From the NCBI RefSeq assembly GCF_048548695.1, contig NZ_JBLYIF010000022.1: a stretch of DNA of 30,949 bases; one strand, 5' to 3'. Each line of letters opens with the position of its first letter. The first letter of the stretch is position 1. The notes below the pieces were generated by a model, which saw nothing but the letters and a program-made list of their open reading frames with translations, had not been told where the DNA came from and ran no database searches. The stretch is from Neptuniibacter sp048548695 (GTDB lineage: Bacteria; Pseudomonadota; Gammaproteobacteria; Pseudomonadales; Balneatricaceae). A program made the translations under genes and the position numbers. Below are positions 23,400-30,949 of the stretch, piece by piece.

Positions 23400-25055
23400 T
23401 CAGCGCTTGGCCAGTTTGTAGGCCACCTGGCGCCGGGTCAGACCCAGCAAGCGGGAAGCTGCTGCCACATTGCCTCCGGCGCGTTTCATGGCTTGATCCA
23501 GCAAACGGTTTGCATGCCGCTCCAGATTGAGGTCAGTATCTGACAATTCATCAAGCTGCATGCCCAGACAGGCCGGGCGATCCTCACTGACCACCCCATC
23601 GGAGCTGACCGAGGCCAGCATTTTTTGTTCGGTCTGTATCTTGAGCTGCTCAAGTCCCAGCATGCCATTATCCGGCAGTAACAGAATTGCCCGCTCAATG
23701 ACATTTTCAAGCTGCCTGACATTGCCTGGCCAGTGATAGTGCACCAGCTCTGCCATCGCCTCGTCGGTGACCCCTTTGACTTTTTTGTCATACAGTGGGG
23801 CGTACTTTTCCAGCATCGCCTGTATCAACAGTTTTATATCCTGGCTGCGCTCACGTAGCGGCGGAATTTCGACTGGATAGGCTGAGAGCCGGTAATAGAG
23901 ATCCGAACGAAAGCGACCATCCGCAATCATGCTGTTGAGATCGACATTGGTGGCGGCAACCAGACGGACATTCACCTTGCGGATCTTGTTATCACCCAGA
24001 CGCTCAACCTCACCGGTTTGCAGTACCCGCAGCAGCTTGACCTGCGCCGCTGGTGATAGCTCGCCCAACTCGTCCAGAAACAGTGTTCCCCCATCGGCAC
24101 GTTCAAATTTACCCGGTCGTGATTGTTGAGCCCCGGTAAAAGCTCCTTGGCTGACGCCAAACAGTTCAGCCTCAATTAACTCTGCCGGTATTGCCCCGCA
24201 GTTAATCGGCACAAAGGGCGCTGCATTGCGGTCACTGTTGTCATGCAGCCACCTGGCAAATACCTCTTTGCCAACCCCGGTTTCACCAAGAATTAACACT
24301 GAAATGGGCGCTTTTGCAGCGCGACTGAGCATATCAAAACACTGCAGAAACCCCGGTGATTCGCCAACCAGATTGCCCTGAGTTGGCGGTTTACTGCGTT
24401 TACCGCGCAAGGTTTTCAGCTCCTGCTCGATATCCACCAGATCTTGCTGTACCTGCTCGGAACGGAACAGGTTGATGTAGTGCTGGTCTTCCCAGGCATC
24501 CGCCGGTTTGCCAACCAGCAGGCAGTGATCGTCACCTTTGGCAACACATTTGGTTTCTTTGAAAACAATAAAGCGTTTGAAGAAACCCGTGACATAACCC
24601 GATGCATAACCGGCCAGCGCCCAGCAGATAGCGTGATTGCTGGGACCAAAATGGCGCAGGTGACATTCAGCTTCCAGGGATTCATGGCAGATGGCGCGGC
24701 CAAAAAAAATGCCGGCCTCCCAGTCAATATCCGCATCGATCACTTCTGCCTGAACCACTCCTTCAAAGCCGTGCAGTTCAGGGCCAATACGAAAAACTTC
24801 GTAATTGTCCCCTTCACCAAACAGCTTATAGGCCATAGCAGCATCCTGCTGACCGGAGGCAAATCCCATTCGCAACAGCGTGCCCTTGGCACGCTCAACC
24901 CCATAGTTTTCTATCAGGTCACGGCGCAGTTCGGCAAAGGCTGATGCATGCAGCAGCATCATCCGGTTCTGGTCTAGCCAGATCTGGCCTTTTTCAATGT
25001 CAAAATGTAACCGGGACCTCAGGTTGAACTGATCTATCAGACGTTTCTTTGGCAT
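23400..25055 (-). CDS. Sigma-54-dependent activator, XylR-N/V4R family (second copy)
   Basis: A 551-residue enhancer-binding protein with the same layout as the copy at 9974-11665: XylR_N (about 10-125), V4R (about 125-185, ending ETKCVAKGDDHCLLVG), a helical linker, AAA+ (about 228-450) and a C-terminal Fis-type HTH (NVAAASRLLGLTRRQVAYKL). It has Walker A GETGVGKE at 257-264, a standard GAFTGA at 304-309 and Walker B GGTLFLDE. The effector domain differs strongly from the first copy, so it probably senses another compound. It sits between the ETF operon and the envelope operon and likely controls one or both. It starts 54 bases after the ETF-QO gene and may be co-transcribed with it. Confidence 0.88.
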   Translation of the reverse strand: MPKKRLIDQFNLRSRLHFDIEKGQIWLDQNRMMLLHASAFAELRRDLIENYGVERAKGTLLRMGFASGQQDAAMAYKLFGEGDNYEVFRIGPELHGFEGVVQAEVIDADIDWEAGIFFGRAICHESLEAECHLRHFGPSNHAICWALAGYASGYVTGFFKRFIVFKETKCVAKGDDHCLLVGKPADAWEDQHYINLFRSEQVQQDLVDIEQELKTLRGKRSKPPTQGNLVGESPGFLQCFDMLSRAAKAPISVLILGETGVGKEVFARWLHDNSDRNAAPFVPINCGAIPAELIEAELFGVSQGAFTGAQQSRPGKFERADGGTLFLDELGELSPAAQVKLLRVLQTGEVERLGDNKIRKVNVRLVAATNVDLNSMIADGRFRSDLYYRLSAYPVEIPPLRERSQDIKLLIQAMLEKYAPLYDKKVKGVTDEAMAELVHYHWPGNVRQLENVIERAILLLPDNGMLGLEQLKIQTEQKMLASVSSDGVVSEDRPACLGMQLDELSDTDLNLERHANRLLDQAMKRAGGNVAAASRLLGLTRRQVAYKLAKR

Positions 25056-25109
25056 AGTATTTATCTGCAGAAGCCAGGTAACAACGGGGGCACCCCCCTC
25101 TCGGTGCTG

Positions 25110-26756
25110 TTACATATTCGGGTAATTGGGGCCTCCACCACCCTCAGGTACCACCCAGGTAATATTCTGTGCCGGATCTTTGATGTCGCAGGTTTTGCAA
25201 TGGATGCAGTTTTGCGCATTTATCTGGAAGCGTGGCCCATCAGTTTCTTCGATGATTTCATACACCCCCGCCGGACAGTAACGCTGAGCCGGCTCCTGAA
25301 AACGCTTCAGATTGTCGCCCACAGGCAGGGCCGGGTCAGTCAGTTGCAGGTGGCAAGGCTGATTCTCTTCATGGTTGGTATTAGAGATAAACACCGAGGA
25401 TAGCTTGTCAAAGCTGAGTTCACCGTCTGGCTTCGGATATTCGATTGGCGTCGTCTGATCAGCCGGTAGCATTCTGCTGTGATCAGCATCCGTATCATGC
25501 AGGGTAAATGGCAGCTTGCCGGCAAACAGATTCTGATCGACAAAATTAAATGCGCCTCCCAGGATCGGACCAAACTTGTGCAGTGCCGGACCAAAGTTAC
25601 GCGACCTGAACAGTTCGTCATACAGCCAGCTCTGAGCAAACTTATCGGCATAGCTGCTCAGTTCCCGCGGGGCATCGGTATCAGTAGTGAGTGCTTCAAA
25701 TACGGATTCAGCTGCCAGCATGCCGGATTTCATCGCGGTATGGGTGCCCTTGATCTTGCTGAAATTCAGTGTACCGGCATTGCAGCCGATCAATAGCCCT
25801 CCAGGGAACGTCATTTTTGGCAGTGCATTAAAACCGCCTTTAGTAATGGCGCGAGCACCATAGGACAACCGATTGCCACCGGCCAGATGTTTCGCCAGCA
25901 CCGGATGATGTTTCAAACGCTGGAATTCATCAAAGGTACTCAACCAAGGATTGGTGTAATTAAGGTCAATAATCAGTCCGACCACCACTTCGTGGTTTTC
26001 AAGATGGTAGAGAAAAAAACCACCGGAGCTGTCGCCGGCCAATGGCCAGCCGGTACCGTGAACCACCAGTCCGGGCTGATGTTGCTCAGCAGGAACCTGC
26101 CATAACTCCTTGAAACCTATCGCATAGTGCTGAGCATCGGCATCAGTGTCCAGCTCGAAACGACTGATCAATTGTTTCCCAAGGTGACCGCGACAACCCT
26201 CGGCAAACAGAGTGTACTTGGCATGCAGTTCCATGCCTGCCATATAATTAGGCCCCTGCTTACCTTCCGCAGTAATGCCCATATCCCCCGTGGCAATGCC
26301 TTTAACACTGCCGTCATCATGATAGAGCACTTCGGCTGCTGCAAAACCAGGAAATACCTCAACCCCTAGCTGCTCCGCCTGCTCTGCCAGCCAACGGCAC
26401 AGGTTGCCCAGGCTAACGATATAATTGCCCTGGTTATGCATGGTTTTTGGCACCAGCGCATTGGGCAGTTGTCGGCCCTGCTGTGCATCTGACAGCAGGT
26501 AAACTTCATCTTGCGTAACCGCAGTATTCAGCGGTGCGCCACGTGCCTGCCAATCAGGAAAAAGCTCATCCAGAGCACGACTTTCAATCACCGCGCCAGA
26601 CAGGATATGCGCGCCCACTTCAGAGCCCTTTTCTACCACACAGACAGACAATTCCCGGTCTTTATCCTGAGCCTGCTGCATCAGGCGGCAGGCTGCGGAT
26701 AAACCCGCCGGGCCTGCGCCGACAACAACAACATCAAACTCCATGGATTCGCGCAT
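25110..26756 (-). CDS. Electron transfer flavoprotein:ubiquinone oxidoreductase (ETF-QO)
   Basis: A 548-residue membrane-associated flavoprotein that takes electrons from reduced ETF and passes them to ubiquinone. The FAD-binding GAGPAGLSAA is at the N-terminus. Family blocks include EKGSEVGAHILSGAV, LFAEGCRGHLGKQL and LIGCNAGTLNFSKIKGTHTAMKSG. The C-terminal 4Fe-4S cluster is given by CPAGVYE and NCIHCKTCDIKDP. Length is normal. I chose ATG 26756 (MRESMEFD) because GAGGG lies five bases upstream; the TTG at 26774 is less likely. It follows etfA by 49 bases, which completes the ETF chain within one operon. Confidence 0.93.
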   Translation of the reverse strand: MRESMEFDVVVVGAGPAGLSAACRLMQQAQDKDRELSVCVVEKGSEVGAHILSGAVIESRALDELFPDWQARGAPLNTAVTQDEVYLLSDAQQGRQLPNALVPKTMHNQGNYIVSLGNLCRWLAEQAEQLGVEVFPGFAAAEVLYHDDGSVKGIATGDMGITAEGKQGPNYMAGMELHAKYTLFAEGCRGHLGKQLISRFELDTDADAQHYAIGFKELWQVPAEQHQPGLVVHGTGWPLAGDSSGGFFLYHLENHEVVVGLIIDLNYTNPWLSTFDEFQRLKHHPVLAKHLAGGNRLSYGARAITKGGFNALPKMTFPGGLLIGCNAGTLNFSKIKGTHTAMKSGMLAAESVFEALTTDTDAPRELSSYADKFAQSWLYDELFRSRNFGPALHKFGPILGGAFNFVDQNLFAGKLPFTLHDTDADHSRMLPADQTTPIEYPKPDGELSFDKLSSVFISNTNHEENQPCHLQLTDPALPVGDNLKRFQEPAQRYCPAGVYEIIEETDGPRFQINAQNCIHCKTCDIKDPAQNITWVVPEGGGGPNYPNM

Positions 26757-26805
26757 AACACCCTCTCTATACAATCGTTTGCTCTGCGTTTTAGAGCCTT
26801 GTTAT

Positions 26806-27735
26806 TCAGAGCTTGCTTTCCAGCTCTGGCAAAATGTCAAACAGATCACCCACAAGGCCGTAGTCTGCCACCTGAAAAATTGGGGCTTCCTCATCCTTAT
26901 TGATGGCCACAATAACCTTGGATTCTTTCATGCCAGCCAGATGCTGAATGGCACCGGAGATACCAACGGCTATATACAAGTCAGGCGCAACAATTTTACC
27001 GGTCTGGCCCACCTGCAGATCATTGCTGACATAACCGGCATCGACGGCAGCACGGGAAGCGCCAATGGCGGCATCCAGCTTGTCGGCAACCTTGGCGAGC
27101 AGGTCGAAATTTTCGGCACTGCCCAGTCCGCGGCCACCAGAGACCACCACCCGCGCGCTACTGAGCTCGGGCCGTTCTGAGACCACCAGTTCCTCTTTCA
27201 CCACACTGGCACGGTCACTGTTGAAGACCTGTTCGATCATCTCTACTGAAGCGACAGTATCTGTATTCGCTGCACGATCAAATGCAGATGCCCGCACAGT
27301 AATCACCTTTATGGCATCCAAACTTTGTACAGTGGCAATGGCATTGCCAGCATAGATAGGTCGCTTGAAGGTATCCGCAGACTCAACGGCAATAATGTCT
27401 GAGATCTGCCCCACATCCAGTTTTGCAGCGACCCGGGGCATAAAATCTTTGCCGGTAGTGCTCGCTGCGGTGAGAATATGGCTGTAGTCACCACTGATAG
27501 CACACACCAGTTGCGCCAGGTTCTCAGCCAAGGCTTTGGCGTAAGCTGTATCCACTGCCAGCAGCACCTTATTGACGCCTGCCACCGCCGCCGCCTGCGT
27601 GGCAACAGCTGCACAATCATCGCCCGCTACCAGCAGATCAATCTCATTGCCCAGCTGCTGTGCCGCGGCAATGACACTCAGGGTCGCCTGATTCAGCTGC
27701 TTATTATCATGGTCAGCAATAATTAGAGTACGCAT
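26806..27735 (-). CDS. etfA: Electron transfer flavoprotein alpha subunit (EtfA)
   Basis: A 309-residue FAD-binding subunit of ETF, the soluble carrier that collects electrons from acyl-CoA dehydrogenases. The C-terminal FAD domain has SGGRGLGSAENF, GASRAAVDAGYV, QVGQTGKIVAPDLYIA and GISGAIQHLAGM, all diagnostic of EtfA. Length is standard. Its ATG overlaps the etfB stop by one base (TGATG), as expected for two subunits made one to one. Confidence 0.97.
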   Translation of the reverse strand: MRTLIIADHDNKQLNQATLSVIAAAQQLGNEIDLLVAGDDCAAVATQAAAVAGVNKVLLAVDTAYAKALAENLAQLVCAISGDYSHILTAASTTGKDFMPRVAAKLDVGQISDIIAVESADTFKRPIYAGNAIATVQSLDAIKVITVRASAFDRAANTDTVASVEMIEQVFNSDRASVVKEELVVSERPELSSARVVVSGGRGLGSAENFDLLAKVADKLDAAIGASRAAVDAGYVSNDLQVGQTGKIVAPDLYIAVGISGAIQHLAGMKESKVIVAINKDEEAPIFQVADYGLVGDLFDILPELESKL

Positions 27736-28484
27736 CAGATCACCTTCGCTTCGTTTTTCAGTTTGTCCAGCAGTGCATCCACACTGTCGACCCGAGTACC
27801 TGCCTGGCGCTGCCCTGGCGCTTCAACCTTAAGCAATGCCTGATGCTGTTTGAGGTCGACACCCAATGTTTCAGGTGTGACCACGGCCAGTGGCTTGCGC
27901 TTGGCTTTCATAATGTCAGGCAGCTTTACATAACGCGGCTCATTCAGGCGCAGATCTGTGGTGATAATGGCAGGCAGTTTGAGTGCAACGGTTTTCAGAC
28001 CGCCATCAACCTCACGGGTTACGGCAACCTGCTCATCACTCAGATCTACCGCAAACGCGAACGTGCCCTGGGGGCAATCGGCCAACGCGGCAAGCATCTG
28101 GCCGGTCTGGTTGTTATCGCCATCAATGGATTGTTTACCCATGATGATCAGCCCTGGTGCCTCCTCTGCGACCACTTTGGCCAGCAGTTTGGCGACATTA
28201 AGTGGCTCAGGCATGGTCGCGGTTTCGATATGAATCGCTCGATCTGCCCCCAGCGCCAATGCGGTACGTAACTGCTCCTGCACCGCTTTATCACCCACTG
28301 ACACCACAATAACTTCGCTGGCCTTGCCCTGTTCTTTCAGGCGCACCGCCTCTTCAACCGCAATTTCACAAAACGGGTTCAGCGCCATTTTGACATTGGC
28401 CAGGTCGACATCCGTTTGGTCCGCCTTCACCCGTACTTTCACGTTGTAATCGATGACGCGTTTTACGCTGACTAAGATTTTCAT
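27735..28484 (-). CDS. etfB: Electron transfer flavoprotein beta subunit (EtfB)
   Basis: A 249-residue beta subunit, which binds AMP and docks on dehydrogenases. It begins MKILVSVKRVIDYNVKVRVK and carries MALNPFCEIAVEEAVRLKE, GADRAIHIET and GKQSIDGDNNQTGQMLA, all typical. I chose ATG 28484 because AGGA lies eight bases upstream; the longer TTG frame to 28511 has no support. It follows the acyl-CoA dehydrogenase by 35 bases, so this ETF is probably matched to that enzyme. Confidence 0.97.
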   Translation of the reverse strand: MKILVSVKRVIDYNVKVRVKADQTDVDLANVKMALNPFCEIAVEEAVRLKEQGKASEVIVVSVGDKAVQEQLRTALALGADRAIHIETATMPEPLNVAKLLAKVVAEEAPGLIIMGKQSIDGDNNQTGQMLAALADCPQGTFAFAVDLSDEQVAVTREVDGGLKTVALKLPAIITTDLRLNEPRYVKLPDIMKAKRKPLAVVTPETLGVDLKQHQALLKVEAPGQRQAGTRVDSVDALLDKLKNEAKVI

Positions 28485-28519
28485 TTTTATATTCCTCTCT
28501 GACGGCTGCAAACGCCCCG

Positions 28520-30298
28520 TTAAAACTGATCTTCCGGCAGTGCCATCACACTCTCATGCCCTTGCAGGACAGTTTCTGTGCAGGCTTTTACCCGTGGCAG
28601 AAGATGTTGGCAGTAAAATCTGGCAGTGGTTATTTTGGCTTGCAGGAAGGCGCTGTTATCGGGCCCCTTCTGCAGCATCGCATGTGCCGTGGCCGCCTGC
28701 TTGGCCATCAGCCAGCCACCACACAGATAACCGCTCAGCATCAGATACGCCATGCTGATGGCACCGGACGCCGAAGCAGTCTGGGCGCCATTATCCAGCA
28801 CCCAGGCCAGGGCCTTGCGGGCATCGGCCAGGGCACAGGACAGCGCCTGGGCCAGATCCAGCAAGTCGTTATTTGTCTGCAGCGCTTTGCAGGTATCTTC
28901 AATGTCAGCCAGCAGGCGGGCCATGGTCTGTCCACTATTACGCAAAGTTTTACGGCCGATCAGATCCAGCGCCTGAATACCGGTGGTGCCCTCATAAATA
29001 GTCAGGATCCGTGCATCACGAGCGTGCTGTGCTGCACCGGTTTCCTCCACATAACCCATACCACCATGAACCTGAATGCCGAGAGAGGTAACCTCCTGCG
29101 ACATTTCGGTCAGCCAACCCTTCACAATTGGGGTGTAGAGTTCCACCATTTCATGGCACAGGGCTGCGGATTCGGCGGACTGTATCTGACGACTGCGGTC
29201 GACTTCAGCCGCTGCCAACAGAGCCAGTGCCCGCATCGCTTCAATGGAGGCGCGCATCTGCATCAACATGCGGCGTACATCAGGAAACTCGATAATCGGA
29301 ATTTTGCGACCGTCAGAGCGTGTACCCTGCAGCCGTTCCCGGGCATAGCCAACTGCCTGCTGATAGCTGCGTTCACTGATTGCCAGACCCTGTACCCCAA
29401 CCGACTGCCGGGCGTGGTTCATCATAGTGAACATATAAGCCAGGCCTTTATGCGCCTCACCCACCAGATAACCAATTGCACCGCCGTTATCACCAAAACT
29501 CATGGTGCAGGTCGGACTGCTGTGAATACCCATCTTATGTTCAATGGAGACACAGCTAACATCATTCAGCGCACCCGGCTCACCCTGCTCATCCAGCAGG
29601 AATTTGGGCACAATAAATAGCGAGATACCTTTTACCCCGGCGGGTGCATCCGGCAAACGAGCCAGTACCAGGTGCACAATATTGGGGGTCATCTGGTGAT
29701 CACCCCAGGTGATGAATATCTTTTGTCCGGTAATCAGATAATGATCCTCTTCTGGCACGGCACGGGTTTTAATCGCGGCCAGATCGGAACCCGCATCCGG
29801 TTCCGTCAGATTCATGGTGCCGGTCCACTCACCGCTGACCAGCTTTGGCAGCCAGGTCTCTTTCAGGTTTTCACTACCATGATGCTGAATGGCTTCTGCT
29901 GCCCCTTGTGTCAGCATAGGACACAGAGCGAAAGCCATGTTGGCTGAATGCCAGATTTCATTAACCGCCGTCGCCAACACATTGGGCAAGGCCTGACCAC
30001 CAAACTGTTCTGGAAAGCCTAGTGTAGGCCAGCAGTTTTCAACGAAGGCCTGATACGCGTCAGCATAGCCTGCAGTTTCAACCACCCCCTGCTCTGCTAT
30101 TTTTGCCCCGGCACGGTCACCCACCTCATTCAGCGGCGCCCACACTTCACTGCCAAAACGCCCCGCTTCTTCCAGAATGGTTTCAGCCAATTCCTGATTA
30201 ACTTCATCCAAGCCTGAGGCATGGCATAGCTGATCAAACTGCACCAGGTGCTCAAGAACAAAGGCGGCATCACGCAACGGGTGGATATATTCAGACAT
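28520..30298 (-). CDS. Acyl-CoA dehydrogenase with extra N- and C-terminal domains (DmdC/FadE-like)
   Basis: A 592-residue flavoenzyme forming an alpha,beta double bond in an acyl-CoA, with electrons passed to ETF. It is about 200 residues longer than simple members, with an N-terminal extension and a C-terminal helical domain, as in DmdC-type and some FadE enzymes. Core motifs are GTMNLTEPDAGSDLAAIKTRA, ITGQKIFITWGDH and the catalytic-Glu region TIYEGTTGIQALDLIGRK. I chose ATG 30298 (MSEYIHPLRDAA) because AAGGAG lies six bases upstream; TTG 30304 is less likely. It is first in the operon with etfB, etfA and ETF-QO. Its acyl substrate is not evident; DmdC function should not be assumed. Confidence 0.92.
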   Translation of the reverse strand: MSEYIHPLRDAAFVLEHLVQFDQLCHASGLDEVNQELAETILEEAGRFGSEVWAPLNEVGDRAGAKIAEQGVVETAGYADAYQAFVENCWPTLGFPEQFGGQALPNVLATAVNEIWHSANMAFALCPMLTQGAAEAIQHHGSENLKETWLPKLVSGEWTGTMNLTEPDAGSDLAAIKTRAVPEEDHYLITGQKIFITWGDHQMTPNIVHLVLARLPDAPAGVKGISLFIVPKFLLDEQGEPGALNDVSCVSIEHKMGIHSSPTCTMSFGDNGGAIGYLVGEAHKGLAYMFTMMNHARQSVGVQGLAISERSYQQAVGYARERLQGTRSDGRKIPIIEFPDVRRMLMQMRASIEAMRALALLAAAEVDRSRQIQSAESAALCHEMVELYTPIVKGWLTEMSQEVTSLGIQVHGGMGYVEETGAAQHARDARILTIYEGTTGIQALDLIGRKTLRNSGQTMARLLADIEDTCKALQTNNDLLDLAQALSCALADARKALAWVLDNGAQTASASGAISMAYLMLSGYLCGGWLMAKQAATAHAMLQKGPDNSAFLQAKITTARFYCQHLLPRVKACTETVLQGHESVMALPEDQF

Positions 30299-30570
30299 GA
30301 GCAACTCCTTTTTATGGCTCGCTTTCGGCAGGCCGGATACATCGACAATTAACGACTGAACAACGAGAGGAAAGGTGGCGGTATCAAGAAACCATAAGCC
30401 GTGAAGGGGTCTGTCTGTGCCAACTGCAATACCACAGCCGTGCTGGCCATTGCTCTGCTCGTTATTATTTGCAGCTATTTTTCCAGTAAATAGTAGTTGC
30501 GCCCATGATCATTAAAGACGTAAATTTAACATTTTAGGACATTGATTAAGTATAGACCCGGCAGCAGAAT
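30299..30570. other. Divergent promoter region, acyl-CoA dehydrogenase operon and AraC gene
   Basis: A 272-bp gap between divergent genes. It holds a candidate sigma-54 promoter on the leftward strand at 30425-30440 and a small inverted repeat (CTATTT/AAATAG) near 30477-30495. I saw no further genes or strong hairpins in it. Confidence 0.4.
30425..30440 (-). promoter_or_regulatory. Candidate sigma-54 (-24/-12) promoter for acyl-CoA dehydrogenase operon
   Basis: Read leftward the site is CGGCTGTGGTATTGCA. It has the invariant GG and GC ten bases apart and a perfect TTGCA at -12, while the -24 box CGGCTG matches TGGCAC at only three positions. It lies about 127 bases upstream of the ATG. Two sigma-54 activators in the window make this plausible. 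Confidence 0.35.
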
Positions 30571-30949
30571 ATGAGTTATGAAAACCAAACCATCTCTATG
30601 CATTATGCGCAGGCTGTAGTCACCGCGGCGAAACGACATAATATTGCGCCGGATATTTTGCTGCCAGAATCCGGCATAAGCGAAGCGATGCTGAAGTCGG
30701 ACGGAATGCGCATTACTCCTCTGCAGCTGTCGATTCTGATGCAGTCCGCCTGGTCTCTTGAAGATGACGAATTTATGGGCATGGCGGCGCAACCCTGTCG
30801 GCACGGGGTCTTCAGCCTGATGGCTCATCAGGTGGTACATAGGCCCAACCTGCGCAGTGTCTATCGCCACCTGTGCCGCTTTTATAACCTAACCACTCAA
30901 GCCTTTATCCTGGATTTTTATGCAGATAAGGACACCGCTTACTTCACCA
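30571..30949 (+). CDS. AraC-type transcriptional regulator, N-terminal part (cut by window edge)
   Basis: A rightward open frame begins at ATG 30571 (MSYENQTISMHYAQAVVTAA) and runs without a stop to the window end, giving 126 residues. The pattern (KRHNIAPDILLPESGISEAML, then RITPLQLSILMQSAW and FMGMAAQPCRHGVFSLMAHQV) matches the arabinose-binding-like N-terminal domain of AraC/OruR-type regulators (PF12625). The DNA-binding HTH domain would lie beyond the window. It is divergent from the acyl-CoA dehydrogenase operon, a common arrangement for its regulator. The ribosome binding site is weak. Confidence 0.85.
   Translation, partial: MSYENQTISMHYAQAVVTAAKRHNIAPDILLPESGISEAMLKSDGMRITPLQLSILMQSAWSLEDDEFMGMAAQPCRHGVFSLMAHQVVHRPNLRSVYRHLCRFYNLTTQAFILDFYADKDTAYFT

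Noticed and set aside
30526..30870. Leftward open frame of 114 codons at the right end
   Set aside because: It lies antisense to the AraC-type gene, whose product matches a known domain. It has no family signal of its own.

Overview
The window looks like a stretch of gammaproteobacterial chromosome, probably from a marine or soil degrader of aromatic or other hydrophobic compounds. I infer this from the gene content: XylR/DmpR-type sigma-54 activators, DUF1302/DUF1329 envelope proteins beside an RND exporter, and an ETF/acyl-CoA dehydrogenase operon. I cannot name a genus. There are no rRNA or tRNA genes and no CRISPR array.

Region 1 (1 to about 9.8 kb) is an accessory island, visibly richer in A+T than the rest. 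Its left part has a leftward module: a divergent sigma-70-like protein, a small helix-turn-helix protein overlapping it by ATGA, and the first 13 codons of a third gene cut by the window edge. Facing away from it is a small free-standing zinc peptidase of the FtsH (M41) type without an AAA domain. Next comes the most notable system, a tightly coupled leftward operon encoding a MukB-like SMC ATPase, a MukE-like protein, a MukF/kleisin-like protein and a Toprim-domain nuclease-like protein. This is a Wadjet (JetABCD)/MksBEFG-like condensin, but in the order C-B-A-D instead of the usual A-B-C-D. A WYL-domain transcription factor is divergently transcribed from it, and a striking array of repeats lies in the shared promoter. 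The island ends in a broken gene fused to what looks like the end of a lost insertion sequence.

Region 2 (about 9.9 to 25.1 kb) is catabolic and almost all leftward. It holds a sigma-54 activator (XylR-N/V4R), an FdhF/YdeP-type molybdoenzyme with FdhD, a Rieske (VanA-like) oxygenase, an envelope set (DUF1329, DUF1302 putative porin, MMPL/RND exporter, YCF48-repeat lipoprotein) and a second activator of the same family.

Region 3 (about 25.1 to 30.9 kb) is a leftward operon: acyl-CoA dehydrogenase, EtfB, EtfA, ETF:ubiquinone oxidoreductase. It passes electrons from acyl-CoA oxidation to the quinone pool. An AraC-type regulator, truncated by the window end, is divergent from it. Regions 2 and 3 together suggest uptake or export and stepwise oxidation of a hydrophobic or methoxylated aromatic substrate under effector-responsive sigma-54 control. 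The substrate itself cannot be read from the sequence.
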